A DNA stretch of 9,150 bases from Rhodocyclaceae bacterium (GTDB lineage: Bacteria; Pseudomonadota; Gammaproteobacteria; Burkholderiales; Rhodocyclaceae): assembly GCA_013821865.1 (NCBI GenBank), contig PNJM01000085.1, forward strand, positions 1-9,150. The letters are read 5' to 3'. The notes under the pieces were generated by a model. It was not told where the DNA came from. It saw only the letters and a list, made by a program, of their open reading frames with translations, and made no database searches. The translations under genes and the position numbers were made by a program. Below are positions 1 through 6,276 of the stretch, in pieces. Numbering within the stretch: position 1 is the first letter of the stretch; each line of letters begins with the position of its first letter.

Positions 1-1181
1 CGCGCGCCGTGCAGATGACGCAGATGCCCGAGCTGGTGGCGATCATGCACAGCCTGGTAGGCCTCGCCGCCTGCCTGGTCGGCTTCGCCAGCTATGTCGA
101 TACCTCGATCGCCTTCAGCGGCGCCGAGAAGGCCATCCACGAGATCGAAATCTACGTCGGCATCCTCATCGGCGCGGTGACCTTCTCCGGCTCGGTGATC
201 GCCTTCGGCAAGCTCTCCGGCAAGATCGGCGGCAAGCCGCTGCTGCTGCCCGCCCGCCATTGGCTCAACCTGGCCGGCCTGCTGGTGGTGATCTGGTACG
301 GCCGCGCCTTCCTGCAGGCGCCCAGCGTCGAGGCCGGCCTGCTGCCGCTCGTCGTCATGACGCTGATCTCGCTCGCCTTCGGCGTGCACATGGTGATGGC
401 CATCGGCGGCGCCGACATGCCGGTGGTGGTGTCGATGCTGAACAGCTACTCCGGCTGGGCGGCGGCGGCCACCGGCTTCATGCTGTCGAACGACCTGCTC
501 ATCGTCACCGGCGCGCTGGTCGGCTCTTCCGGCGCCATCCTCTCCTACATCATGTGCCGCGCCATGAACCGCAACTTCATCAGCGTCATCGCCGGCGGCT
601 TCGGCACTGGCGGCGGCGCGCCGGCGGCCGGCGGTGACGCGCAACCGGCCGGCGAAGTCGTGCCGATCAGCGCGGCGGAGACCGCCGAACTGCTGCGCGA
701 GGCCAGGAACGTCATCATCGTGCCGGGCTACGGCATGGCGGTGGCGCAGGCCCAGCACACCGTGTACGAGATCACCCGCCACCTGCGCGAGAAGGGCATC
801 AACGTGCGCTTCGGCATCCACCCGGTGGCCGGCCGCATGCCCGGCCACATGAACGTGCTGCTGGCGGAAGCCAAGGTGCCCTACGACATCGTGATGGAGA
901 TGGACGAGATCAACGCCGACTTCCCGGACACCGACGTCGCCATGGTCATCGGCGCCAATGACATCGTGAACCCGGCGGCGCAGGAAGACCCGACCAGCCC
1001 CATCGCCGGCATGCCGGTGCTGGAGGTGTGGAAGGCGAAGACCTCCATCGTCATGAAGCGCAGCATGGCCTCGGGCTATGCCGGCGTCGACAACCCGCTC
1101 TTCTACAAGGAGAACAACCGCATGCTGTTCGGCGACGCGCGCAAGATGCTGGACGAGGTGCTGGGGGCGCTGGTGGCCTGA
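1..1181 (+). CDS. pntB: NAD(P) transhydrogenase subunit beta, 5'-truncated by window edge
   Basis: Beta subunit of the proton-translocating transhydrogenase, an inner-membrane complex that moves hydride between NADH and NADP+ at the expense of the proton gradient. About 392 residues are visible, against roughly 460 in the family. The frame is open to the left edge, and the GTG at 9 is an internal valine, not a start. Counting from that codon, residues 1-200 are the multi-helix membrane part, with the conserved stretch [20 protein letters not shown] at about 134-153. A Gly/Ala-rich linker lies at about 198-215. The rest is the NADP(H)-binding domain [13 protein letters not shown] at 240-249, [20 protein letters not shown] from 268, [11 protein letters not shown] at 315-325 and [16 protein letters not shown] at 350-365. 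The match to E. coli PntB from memory is close throughout. It ends in TGA at 1179-1181. pntA should lie upstream, outside the window. Confidence 0.97.
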   Translation, partial: RAVQMTQMPELVAIMHSLVGLAACLVGFASYVDTSIAFSGAEKAIHEIEIYVGILIGAVTFSGSVIAFGKLSGKIGGKPLLLPARHWLNLAGLLVVIWYGRAFLQAPSVEAGLLPLVVMTLISLAFGVHMVMAIGGADMPVVVSMLNSYSGWAAAATGFMLSNDLLIVTGALVGSSGAILSYIMCRAMNRNFISVIAGGFGTGGGAPAAGGDAQPAGEVVPISAAETAELLREARNVIIVPGYGMAVAQAQHTVYEITRHLREKGINVRFGIHPVAGRMPGHMNVLLAEAKVPYDIVMEMDEINADFPDTDVAMVIGANDIVNPAAQEDPTSPIAGMPVLEVWKAKTSIVMKRSMASGYAGVDNPLFYKENNRMLFGDARKMLDEVLGALVA

Positions 1182-1231
1182 TTGCCGGCCTGGGGCATTG
1201 GCCTGGCTCAAACCCGAATCCGGAGAACATT

Positions 1232-1999
1232 CTGTCCTTTGATTGCGTTACCTGCGGCGGATGCTGCGCGCACTCGGCCTCCTGGCCGGTGCTGATCGGC
1301 GATCGCGACGGCGAAGGCATCCCGGAGGATCTGATCGACTTCGACAACAGGCGCATGCAGTCCCATGGAAATCGCTGCGCTGCGCTCGAAGGGGTGATCG
1401 GGAGTGAGGTGAAATGCAGCGTCTACGGAAACCGGCCCTTGGTGTGCCGGGAATTCCGGGCGGGATCGGAAGACTGCAAGATGGTTCGGCGCTTGTTCAA
1501 GCTGGACGATTTAATCGTCCCGGCGGATGACGCGCTGCTCCTGCACGCCCAGACCGTCGATGCCCAGGCGCAGCGTGTCGCCCGCCTTCAGGTAGCGCGG
1601 CGGCTTCATGCCCGTGCCCACGCCGGGCGGCGTGCCGGTGGTGATGACGTCGCCAGGCAGCAGGGTCATGAAGCGGCTGATGTAGCTCACCAGTTCGGCG
1701 CAGCCGAAGATCATGGTGCCGGTGCTGCCGTTTTGTACGCGCTGGCCGTTCAGCTCCAGCCACAGTTGCAAGGCCTGCGGATCCTTCACTTCGTCGCGCG
1801 TGACCAGCCATGGGCCGATGGGACCGAAGGTGTCGCAGCCCTTGCCCTTGTCCCACTGTGTGCCCCGCTCGAGCTGGTACTCGCGCTCCGAGACGTCGTT
1901 CACCACGCAGTAGCCGGCGACGAAGTTGAGGGCTTTCTCCACTGGCACATAGCGCGCAGCAGAGCCAATGACGATGCCGAGCTCGACCTCCCAGTCTGA
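1232..1999 (+). CDS. YkgJ-like cysteine-cluster protein, non-canonical start and missing stop (possibly decayed)
   Basis: Small putative metal-binding protein of the YkgJ/zinc- or iron-chelating cluster family, of unknown function. Counting from CTG 1232, Cys lie at 5, 8, 11, 12, 49, 62, 72 and 82, in SFDCVTCGGCC, NRCAALEG, VKCSVY and LVCREF, which are family hallmarks. The family opens with M-(S)-F-D-C, so the start should be at 1232, but that codon is CTG (ATT at 1229). A GGAG at 1221-1224 sits 7 bases before CTG. No ATG, GTG or TTG lies in frame between the end of pntB and the cluster; the nearest ATG in frame is 1028, deep inside pntB. Family members end near 90-100 residues (about 1500-1530), yet this frame has no stop until 1997-1999. 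Everything past about 1511 is antisense to the next gene and is probably not real coding sequence. It could be a gene with a rare start and a stop lost to a frameshift, a pseudogene, or a sequencing error. The domain call is firm; the ends are not. Confidence 0.5.
   Translation: MSFDCVTCGGCCAHSASWPVLIGDRDGEGIPEDLIDFDNRRMQSHGNRCAALEGVIGSEVKCSVYGNRPLVCREFRAGSEDCKMVRRLFKLDDLIVPADDALLLHAQTVDAQAQRVARLQVARRLHARAHAGRRAGGDDVARQQGHEAADVAHQFGAAEDHGAGAAVLYALAVQLQPQLQGLRILHFVARDQPWADGTEGVAALALVPLCAPLELVLALRDVVHHAVAGDEVEGFLHWHIARSRANDDAELDLPV
1504..1520. repeat. Perfect 17-base palindrome at the convergent gene junction
   Basis: GGACGAT-TTA-ATCGTCC is a perfect inverted repeat with 7-bp arms, and its centre is the TAA stop of the FAH-family gene read on the - strand. 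It sits exactly where the + strand cysteine-cluster frame meets the - strand operon. It could help terminate transcription from both sides, but neither side has a following T-run, so an intrinsic terminator is not supported. It could also be coincidence. Confidence 0.5.
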
Positions 2000-2359
2000 C
2001 TTCACCGATCCCCTGGGCAGCACGATGGGATCCGACGGCCCGCTGATGCAGGTGGTGGCCTTCATGAAAAGGATGGGCTCGGCGGGGATGGGCATGCCGG
2101 CCTCTTTCGCGTGGTCGCGGTAGTTGAGGCCGACGCCGACGAACTTGCCGATGCCGGTGAAGGGCACACCGAGACGTGGCTTGCCCCGTACCAGCGGCAG
2201 CGATTCGGGGCGGATGCGTGCTAGGGTGCGCAGTCCTTGCGGCGAGAGCGTGCCCTGGTCGATGTCGTGAAGAGTGCCCGAGAGGTCGCGCAGACGGCCC
2301 TCGGCGTCGATCAGCCCCGGCTTCTCATGGCCGTTGCGGCCGTAACGTACCAATTTCAT
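1511..2359 (-). CDS. Fumarylacetoacetate hydrolase (FAH) family protein
   Basis: 282-residue soluble enzyme of the FAH superfamily, which cleaves C-C bonds in, decarboxylates or isomerises 2-keto acids and acylpyruvates using Mg2+ or Mn2+. Motifs in order: VGVGLNYRDHAKEAG at 74-88, the metal-ligand pair ExE (E124, E126 in SDWEVELG), the third acidic ligand D155 in VVNDVSERE, DTFGPIGPW at 176-184, and PGDVITTGTPPGVGTG at 235-250. Length and layout match bacterial proteins annotated as ureidoglycolate lyase, fumarylpyruvate hydrolase or 2,4-diketo-3-deoxy-fuconate hydrolase; the sequence alone does not choose among these. I start at ATG 2359 rather than the upstream in-frame codon at 2392. It has GGAG 7 bases ahead, its ATG overlaps the methyltransferase TGA as ATGA, and the protein then begins MKLVRYG as in relatives. 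It is the last gene of the rhlE block. Its stop lies at the centre of a 17-base palindrome where the + and - strand genes converge. Confidence 0.9.
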   Translation of the reverse strand: MKLVRYGRNGHEKPGLIDAEGRLRDLSGTLHDIDQGTLSPQGLRTLARIRPESLPLVRGKPRLGVPFTGIGKFVGVGLNYRDHAKEAGMPIPAEPILFMKATTCISGPSDPIVLPRGSVKSDWEVELGIVIGSAARYVPVEKALNFVAGYCVVNDVSEREYQLERGTQWDKGKGCDTFGPIGPWLVTRDEVKDPQALQLWLELNGQRVQNGSTGTMIFGCAELVSYISRFMTLLPGDVITTGTPPGVGTGMKPPRYLKAGDTLRLGIDGLGVQEQRVIRRDD

Positions 2360-2997
2360 TTCCAGTCTCCGTTGTGGGTGGTTTTGCGCCATACGGTGGC
2401 GAACCAGGTTTGTTTTTCTCGCGGCAGGCCCGCGGGCCGGTAGTAGTGTTCAAGTTCGATGAATCCGGCGCTGCTCATTATGCCGCGCCAGCTGTCTTCG
2501 CGGTACCACACGCCGTAGCGGCCGCCGTCCCAGCCTTCCTGGTCGTTGCCGCGCGGGTTGGAGCAGAACAGCACGCCTTCCGGCTTGAGGCAGGCATGCA
2601 ATTCGGCGATGACGCGCTTGATGTCTCGGGTGGGAACGTGGAAGAGGGAAGCATTGGCGAAGACGCCGTCGAACGACGCCGCGGGCAGGGAGAGGTCGAG
2701 AAAATCCTGCTGCAGCACCGCGCAGCCGGAATGTTCCCGGGCCATGCCGGCGAAGGCGCGGCAGCCGTCGAGGCCGACGGCCTCGTGGCCCAGCTCGCGC
2801 AGGGCCTTCAGGTCGCGGCCGGGGCCGCAGCCGAAATCGAGGATGTGGAAGGGCGGCGTGCCGCGCACGTGGCGCAGCATGGCGGCGATGTTCTGGCTGA
2901 CATCGTGATCGCGCGTGCCCGACCAGAACAGCAGCGCGCTGCGCTCGTAGTGATCGAGCGTTTGCTTGGAAATATCGTCAGTCGGCTCAGATGTCAT
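2356..2997 (-). CDS. Class I SAM-dependent methyltransferase
   Basis: 213-residue soluble methyltransferase of unknown substrate. It has the Rossmann-fold SAM site: motif [12 protein letters not shown] at 53-63, the acidic ribose-binding residue D77 at the end of strand 2 (AVGLDG), DF at 98-99 for adenine contact, [14 protein letters not shown] at 109-122 and [14 protein letters not shown] at 137-150. The N-terminal [20 protein letters not shown] and C-terminal [14 protein letters not shown] are characteristic of a family of uncharacterised proteobacterial methyltransferases. The ATG at 2997 is chosen because it starts just before the conserved N-terminus. The open frame runs upstream to 3225, but that part lies inside the helicase gene and looks like out-of-frame helicase sequence. 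It overlaps the rhlE end by 11 bases and the FAH start by 4 bases, so it is probably translated by coupling. No strong Shine-Dalgarno is seen close to the start. The substrate cannot be named from sequence. Confidence 0.9.
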   Translation of the reverse strand: MTSEPTDDISKQTLDHYERSALLFWSGTRDHDVSQNIAAMLRHVRGTPPFHILDFGCGPGRDLKALRELGHEAVGLDGCRAFAGMAREHSGCAVLQQDFLDLSLPAASFDGVFANASLFHVPTRDIKRVIAELHACLKPEGVLFCSNPRGNDQEGWDGGRYGVWYREDSWRGIMSSAGFIELEHYYRPAGLPREKQTWFATVWRKTTHNGDWK

Positions 2998-4468
2998 CCG
3001 GCTTGGGCGGAACTCCGCCCAGCAACGCGGCGACCGGGCGCGTCGACTTCCTGTGGCTGTGCCGCTTCGGTTCGGCGGATGCCGCGGAGGCGGCAGGTGG
3101 CGTCTTCGATTCGTAGGGCTTGCTCGGATCGAAATCCAGCTTGGGCAGCTTGGGTTGCGCCGGACGCACCGGCGCGCGGGACTCGCGCCGCGGCTCGCCC
3201 CGCTGCGATTCGCGCCGACCTTCACGCTGTCCTTCGCGCTTCGGCTCGCGCTTTTCTTCCCGCTCCGGGGCCTTGGCGCTGCGCGGGCTGCGCCGGCTCT
3301 TTTCCACCGGCCCGGAGAATTCCGACCCCGGTTCGAAGCCGGGCACGATGACCTGTTCGATCGAGCGCTTGATCAGCTTCTCGATCTCGGCCAGCTTGCC
3401 GCGTTCTTCGGCGCAGACCAGCGAGGTGGCATCGCCTTCCTTGCCGGCGCGGCCGGTGCGGCCGATGCGGTGAATGTAGTCCTCCGGCACGTGCGGCAGT
3501 TCGTAGTTGATGACGTGCGGCAGGTCGTCGATGTCGAGGCCGCGCGCGGCAACGTCGGTGGCCACCAGCACGCGTGCACGGCCAGCCTTGAAGGCCTCCA
3601 GCGCTTCGGTGCGCTGCTGCTGGCTCTTGTCGCCGTGGATCGCCGTGGCTTCGATGCCCTGTTTTTCCAGATAGTGGGCCAGGCGGCTGGCGCCGAACTT
3701 GGTGCCGACGAAGACCAGCACCTGTTTCAGGCTGCTGGTCTTCAGCATGTGCGCGAGCAGCTGCCGCTTGAGATCCTGCGCCACCGGGTGCATGCGGTGC
3801 GTCACCGTCTCGGTGACGGCGTTGCGGCGCGCCACTTCGATCAGCACCGGCTCCTTCAGCATGGCATCGGCGAGCCTCTTGATTTCCTCGGAGAAGGTGG
3901 CGGAGAAGAGCAGGCTCTGCCGCTCCTTCGGCAGCATCGCCAGGATGCGCTTGATGTCCGGGATGAAGCCCATGTCGAGCATGCGGTCGGCTTCGTCGAG
4001 CACCAGCACTTCGACGCTGTTGAAGTTGACGCTCTTCTGCTGCACGTGGTCGAGGAGCCGCCCCGGCGTGGCGACGACGATCTCGACGCCCTTGCGCAGC
4101 GCCTCGGTCTGCGGCTTGATATCCACGCCGCCATAGACGACCAGGTCGCGCAGCGGAACGTGCTTGCCGTAGGTCTGCACGCTCTCGTGCACCTGCATGG
4201 CCAACTCGCGCGTCGGCGTGAGGATGAGCGCGCGCACCGGATGACGGGCGGGCGAGGGGCTGGTGCTGGCGTGGCGGGCAAGCCGCTGCAGCAGCGGCAG
4301 GACGAAACCGGCGGTCTTGCCGGTGCCGGTCTGGGCGCCGCCCATGACGTCCTTGCCGGCGAGGACGACGGGAATGGCCTGGGCCTGGATGGGGGTGGGC
4401 TCGGTGTAGCCGGCGTCACGCACGGCCTTGAGCAGTTCGGGCAGCAGCCCGAGTTCTTCGAATGTCAT
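2987..4468 (-). CDS. rhlE: ATP-dependent DEAD-box RNA helicase RhlE
   Basis: 493-residue RNA helicase that unwinds short RNA duplexes during ribosome assembly and RNA decay; this family often matters in the cold. The full motif set is present: F3 and the Q motif [14 protein letters not shown] at 20-33, Walker A AQTGTGKT at 45-52, Ia PTRELA at 85-90, TPGRLLD at 134-140, DEAD at 158-161 within [16 protein letters not shown] at 189-191, [11 protein letters not shown] at 303-313 and [13 protein letters not shown] at 333-345. The pattern fits RhlE rather than DbpA, SrmB or CsdA. After about residue 385 comes a disordered basic tail: an RE/KRE-rich stretch (about 402-431), then Lys/Pro/Ala-rich sequence, probably for RNA binding. 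The ATG at 4468 has GGAGG four bases upstream, but that Shine-Dalgarno is inside a perfect 9-bp stem. It is the first gene of a three-gene block with overlapping ends. Confidence 0.95.
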   Translation of the reverse strand: MTFEELGLLPELLKAVRDAGYTEPTPIQAQAIPVVLAGKDVMGGAQTGTGKTAGFVLPLLQRLARHASTSPSPARHPVRALILTPTRELAMQVHESVQTYGKHVPLRDLVVYGGVDIKPQTEALRKGVEIVVATPGRLLDHVQQKSVNFNSVEVLVLDEADRMLDMGFIPDIKRILAMLPKERQSLLFSATFSEEIKRLADAMLKEPVLIEVARRNAVTETVTHRMHPVAQDLKRQLLAHMLKTSSLKQVLVFVGTKFGASRLAHYLEKQGIEATAIHGDKSQQQRTEALEAFKAGRARVLVATDVAARGLDIDDLPHVINYELPHVPEDYIHRIGRTGRAGKEGDATSLVCAEERGKLAEIEKLIKRSIEQVIVPGFEPGSEFSGPVEKSRRSPRSAKAPEREEKREPKREGQREGRRESQRGEPRRESRAPVRPAQPKLPKLDFDPSKPYESKTPPAASAASAEPKRHSHRKSTRPVAALLGGVPPKPDDI

Positions 4469-4581
4469 GCTGCCTCCGCTGGGCCGCCCCGAGGAGGCAG
4501 CGCGTCAACAACCGGAAGCCGCTTCAGCGGCTGAACTTGTGTCACCCCCTTCCACGGGAAGGGGGGCGGGGGGTAGGTCAT
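4465..4581 (-). CDS. Possible 38-residue leader ORF coupled to rhlE
   Basis: A short open frame on the - strand begins at ATG 4581-4579, with a strong Shine-Dalgarno AGGAG (4592-4588) six bases ahead. It ends in TGA at 4467-4465, overlapping the rhlE ATG as ATGA. The peptide opens [10 protein letters not shown], with four consecutive prolines at residues 4-7; such runs slow ribosomes unless EF-P acts. It has no recognisable domain. A ribosome translating it would run through the hairpin that hides the rhlE Shine-Dalgarno, so it could gate rhlE translation. Against it: the Pro-rich part is encoded by a GC-rich palindromic repeat, and short frames arise easily at this GC content. It is a prediction only. 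Confidence 0.3.
   Translation of the reverse strand: MTYPPPPFPWKGVTQVQPLKRLPVVDALPPRGGPAEAA
4469..4501 (-). promoter_or_regulatory. Hairpin that sequesters the rhlE ribosome-binding site
   Basis: Read on the - strand, GCTGCCTCC (4501-4493) and GGAGGCAGC (4477-4469) are perfect 9-bp complements around a 15-base GC-rich loop, and the second arm directly abuts the rhlE ATG. The second arm contains the GGAGG Shine-Dalgarno, so in the mRNA the binding site would be wholly paired. This geometry suits translational control: melting by temperature, by a helicase (perhaps RhlE itself) or by ribosomes translating a leader ORF. The pairing is read directly from the sequence; the regulatory role is inference. 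Confidence 0.5.
4517..4532. repeat. Short inverted repeat in the rhlE leader
   Basis: AGCCGC-TTCA-GCGGCT is a perfect 6-bp inverted repeat with a tetraloop, between the REP-like palindrome and the Shine-Dalgarno hairpin. There is no T-run on either side, so it is not an intrinsic terminator. It may be one element of a structured leader. Confidence 0.4.
4545..4565. repeat. GC-rich REP-like palindrome in the rhlE leader
   Basis: CCCCCTTCC-ACG-GGAAGGGGG is a perfect 9-bp inverted repeat with a 3-base loop, followed by a further G-rich run to about 4573. In any frame it reads as Pro/Gly-rich peptide (such as [11 protein letters not shown]), which resembles dispersed extragenic palindromes common in high-GC proteobacteria. 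It could form a stable stem in the rhlE leader RNA. Only one copy is in this window, so its dispersed nature is inferred from resemblance. Confidence 0.45.
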
Positions 4582-4603
4582 GACTCACTCCTGATTCGGC
4601 CTG

Positions 4604-4619
4604 CGCTGATTGCTCAGCG
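4604..4619. repeat. Short inverted repeat between rlmM and rhlE
   Basis: CGCTGA-TTGC-TCAGCG is a perfect 6-bp inverted repeat with a tetraloop, extendable by one G-T pair. A weaker 5-bp one (GGTCG-GGAT-CGACC) lies at 4655-4668. No T-run follows on the - strand, so a terminator for rlmM is not supported, although it is the best-placed stem for one. Confidence 0.35.
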
Positions 4620-4718
4620 TACCGGTTCAGGCAGCGAAAGAATTGTTGAAGCTTGGTCGGGATCGACCGGGCGGGTCTGCATGCGCCAACCGGAGGAGCG
4701 GGGACAAACCTGGGAAGA

Positions 4719-4724
4719 ATTATA
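4719..4724 (-). promoter_or_regulatory. Candidate -10 box for rhlE
   Basis: On the - strand the hexamer is exactly TATAAT, preceded directly by TG, and it overlaps the TAA stop of rlmM. It stands out in a GC-rich setting and would give an rhlE leader of about 240 bases. No TTGACA-like -35 is found 16-18 bases upstream (sequences such as AAACCA occur there), so the call is weak. No better promoter was seen in 4469-4719. Confidence 0.25.
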
Positions 4725-5847
4725 CACCCCGACGACGCGGGTGGTTTTGTTTTTCCGCATGCAGATAGCCGGTGACCTCCTCGCGGTCGTGGTAGAGCTG
4801 CTTGAGCCGCAACTCGAATCGCAGGTCTTCCTGCTCGATCCGCTGCTCGATGATGGCGCGGCAACGCTCGACCTCTTCGTGGCGCTTCTTCATGGGCAGC
4901 TTGAGGTTGAAGATGCAGTCGCGGCACAGGCCCGTGGCGACCCACTCGGCCACCAGCGCGGCGATGCGCGAGGGGCTTTCCACCATGTCGCAGACCATCC
5001 AGTCCACCGGCTTCCCCGGCCGGAAGTGAAACCCGTCCTCGTGCAGATGTTCGACCATGCCGCTGGCGAGGAGCTGCTTGTCGAGGGTGCCGTTGTCGAC
5101 GGCGGTGACGAGCAGGCCCCGCTGCGCCAGCTGCCAGCTCCACCCGCCCGGCGCGGCGCCCAGATCCACTGCTTTCATGCCCGGCTTCAGGCGTTCCTCG
5201 CGCTCCTCGTCGTCGAGCAGGGTGAACATGGCTTCCACCAGCTTCAGCGTCGAACGACTGGGCGCTTCGCGCGGCATTTTCAGGCGCGGGATGCCCATCG
5301 GCCAGGGCGAAGAGTTGCACGGGAAAGACAGGCCGACATAAGCCGCGGCGGAACCGAGGAAGAAGAGATGCAGGCGCGGCGCTTCGGCCATGCCTTCGCC
5401 GAGCAGGCCGGCCTCTTCGAGAGTCCGGCGCATGTGCGGTTCGAACTTGCGGCAGAACGCCAGCGTTTCCTTGGCTTCGTTGGTGTCGGCGGTTTCCAGC
5501 AGAAGCGCGCCGAAGCGTGTGCCGAGTGCGCGTGCCGCTTCCAGCAGCGGCACGGTGCGGTGGGCCACCGGCAGGCCGCTGACGAGACCCGAGGAGCAGA
5601 TCAGCTGGCGGGCGAAGACCAGGCGGTCGAGTCGCAGGCCGTCGGCGAGCGCGGACATCCCGCCGGCGTCGTGCGGCGCGAAGACGACATAGGCGCTGTC
5701 CGGCTTGGCCTTGGCGTAGCCGGAAACGCCGAGCTCCGCCGCCCGCTCCATGATTTCCGTCGCGCATTCCTTTTCGAAGCCGGGGCGGCAGTAGAGCAGC
5801 AGGCAGGTGAGGGCATTGCGATGCATCACTTCATGAAGAGACAGCAT
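4720..5847 (-). CDS. rlmM: 23S rRNA (cytidine-2498 2'-O) methyltransferase RlmM
   Basis: 375-residue enzyme (E. coli about 366) that 2'-O-methylates C2498 of 23S rRNA with SAM. The N-terminal half is the THUMP-containing RNA-binding part, opening LLLYCRPGFEKECATEI as in E. coli. The C-terminal Rossmann domain starts after GIPRLKMPREAPSRSTLKL (185-203). The SAM motif is DLGAAPGGW at 228-236. The K-D-K-E catalytic set of 2'-O methyltransferases is visible as K202, D287 (VCDMVE), K316 (NLKLPMKKR) and E356/E357 (LYHDREEVT). ATG 5847 gives ten bases to the RidA stop upstream; ATG 5826 (MHRNALT) is an alternative, and neither has a good Shine-Dalgarno. It is the last gene of the catabolic block, an odd place for an rRNA modification enzyme, and it may ride on that transcript. 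Confidence 0.93.
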   Translation of the reverse strand: MLSLHEVMHRNALTCLLLYCRPGFEKECATEIMERAAELGVSGYAKAKPDSAYVVFAPHDAGGMSALADGLRLDRLVFARQLICSSGLVSGLPVAHRTVPLLEAARALGTRFGALLLETADTNEAKETLAFCRKFEPHMRRTLEEAGLLGEGMAEAPRLHLFFLGSAAAYVGLSFPCNSSPWPMGIPRLKMPREAPSRSTLKLVEAMFTLLDDEEREERLKPGMKAVDLGAAPGGWSWQLAQRGLLVTAVDNGTLDKQLLASGMVEHLHEDGFHFRPGKPVDWMVCDMVESPSRIAALVAEWVATGLCRDCIFNLKLPMKKRHEEVERCRAIIEQRIEQEDLRFELRLKQLYHDREEVTGYLHAEKQNHPRRRGV

Positions 5848-5857
5848 GCGGGCGCGC

Positions 5858-6250
5858 TCAGTCCGGCACCATCGCCGTCGCCTCGATCTCGATTTTCGCG
5901 CCGCGCTCGACGAAGCCGGCGATCTGCAGGGCGGTCATGGCGGGGAAATGCAGGCCGATGATCTCGCGGTACGCCTCGCCGATCTCGTCGAGGCGGGCGT
6001 TGTACTCTTCCCGGTCGGCGAGATACCAGTTCATGCGCACGATGTGCTCGGGCCGGGCTCCCGCCTGGGCGAGTATGGCGACGATATTGCCAAGCGACTG
6101 GCGCACCTGCCCCACCAGGTCGTCGGTTTGAAAGCGTTCGTTTTGATCCCAGCCGACCTGCCCGGCTACGAATACCATGCGGCCGGAACCGGCAACTCCG
6201 TTGGAATAGCCCTTGGGTCGAACCCAGCCGGGCGGTTGCAGGAATTCCAT
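5858..6250 (-). CDS. RidA-family (YjgF/YER057c/UK114) protein, copy 1
   Basis: 130-residue member of the RidA family, trimeric enzymes that hydrolyse reactive enamines/imines or, in relatives such as 2-aminomuconate deaminase, release ammonia from ring-cleavage products. Visible motifs: PPGWVRPKGYSNGV at 6-19, FVAGQVGWD at 27-35, RPEHIVRMNWYL at 66-77 and KIEIEATAMVPD at the C-terminus. The position of the canonical carboxylate-binding Arg105 (PARS) is PAM, with Met105, so canonical 2-iminoacid deaminase activity is unlikely. ATG 6250 is chosen over the TTG directly before it because AGGAG lies 7 bases upstream of the ATG. It is about 55% identical by hand alignment to the next RidA gene, 26 bases away. 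Its association with a CoA ligase and acyl-CoA dehydrogenase suggests a role in aromatic acid catabolism. Confidence 0.88.
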   Translation of the reverse strand: MEFLQPPGWVRPKGYSNGVAGSGRMVFVAGQVGWDQNERFQTDDLVGQVRQSLGNIVAILAQAGARPEHIVRMNWYLADREEYNARLDEIGEAYREIIGLHFPAMTALQIAGFVERGAKIEIEATAMVPD

Positions 6251-6276
6251 CAACAGTCTCCTCGGTGCCGCCGGCC

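Noticed and set aside
1184..1208. GC-rich imperfect inverted repeat after pntB as a terminator
   Set aside because: The stem is short and bulged, with no T-run following.
1028..1231. ATG 1028 as start of the cysteine-cluster gene
   Set aside because: It would overlap pntB by more than 150 bases and add a composition-biased N-terminus absent from the family; the homologous part begins only at about 1235.
2998..3225. N-terminal extension of the SAM methyltransferase up to 3225
   Set aside because: The added residues are Arg/Ser/Pro-rich out-of-frame helicase tail sequence; the recognisable protein starts just after ATG 2997.
3165..3290. Tandem DNA repeat or CRISPR-like array in the rhlE 3' part
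   Set aside because: The periodic look comes from RE/KRE-rich codons of the basic tail; units are not exact and there are no spacers.
2966..4534. Long + strand open frame (over 500 codons) opposite rhlE
   Set aside because: The - strand frame carries every DEAD-box motif; the + strand product has no domain and the His/Ala/Arg/Gly-rich composition typical of antisense to GC-rich codons.
4469..4719. tRNA, small RNA gene or attachment site in the rlmM/rhlE gap
   Set aside because: No cloverleaf, no CCA end and no direct repeats of useful length; the stems there are best treated as leader structure or a REP-like repeat.
4505..5767. Long - strand open frame overlapping rlmM in another frame
   Set aside because: Arg/Ala/Gly-rich shadow of rlmM; the RlmM frame has clear SAM and K-D-K-E motifs.
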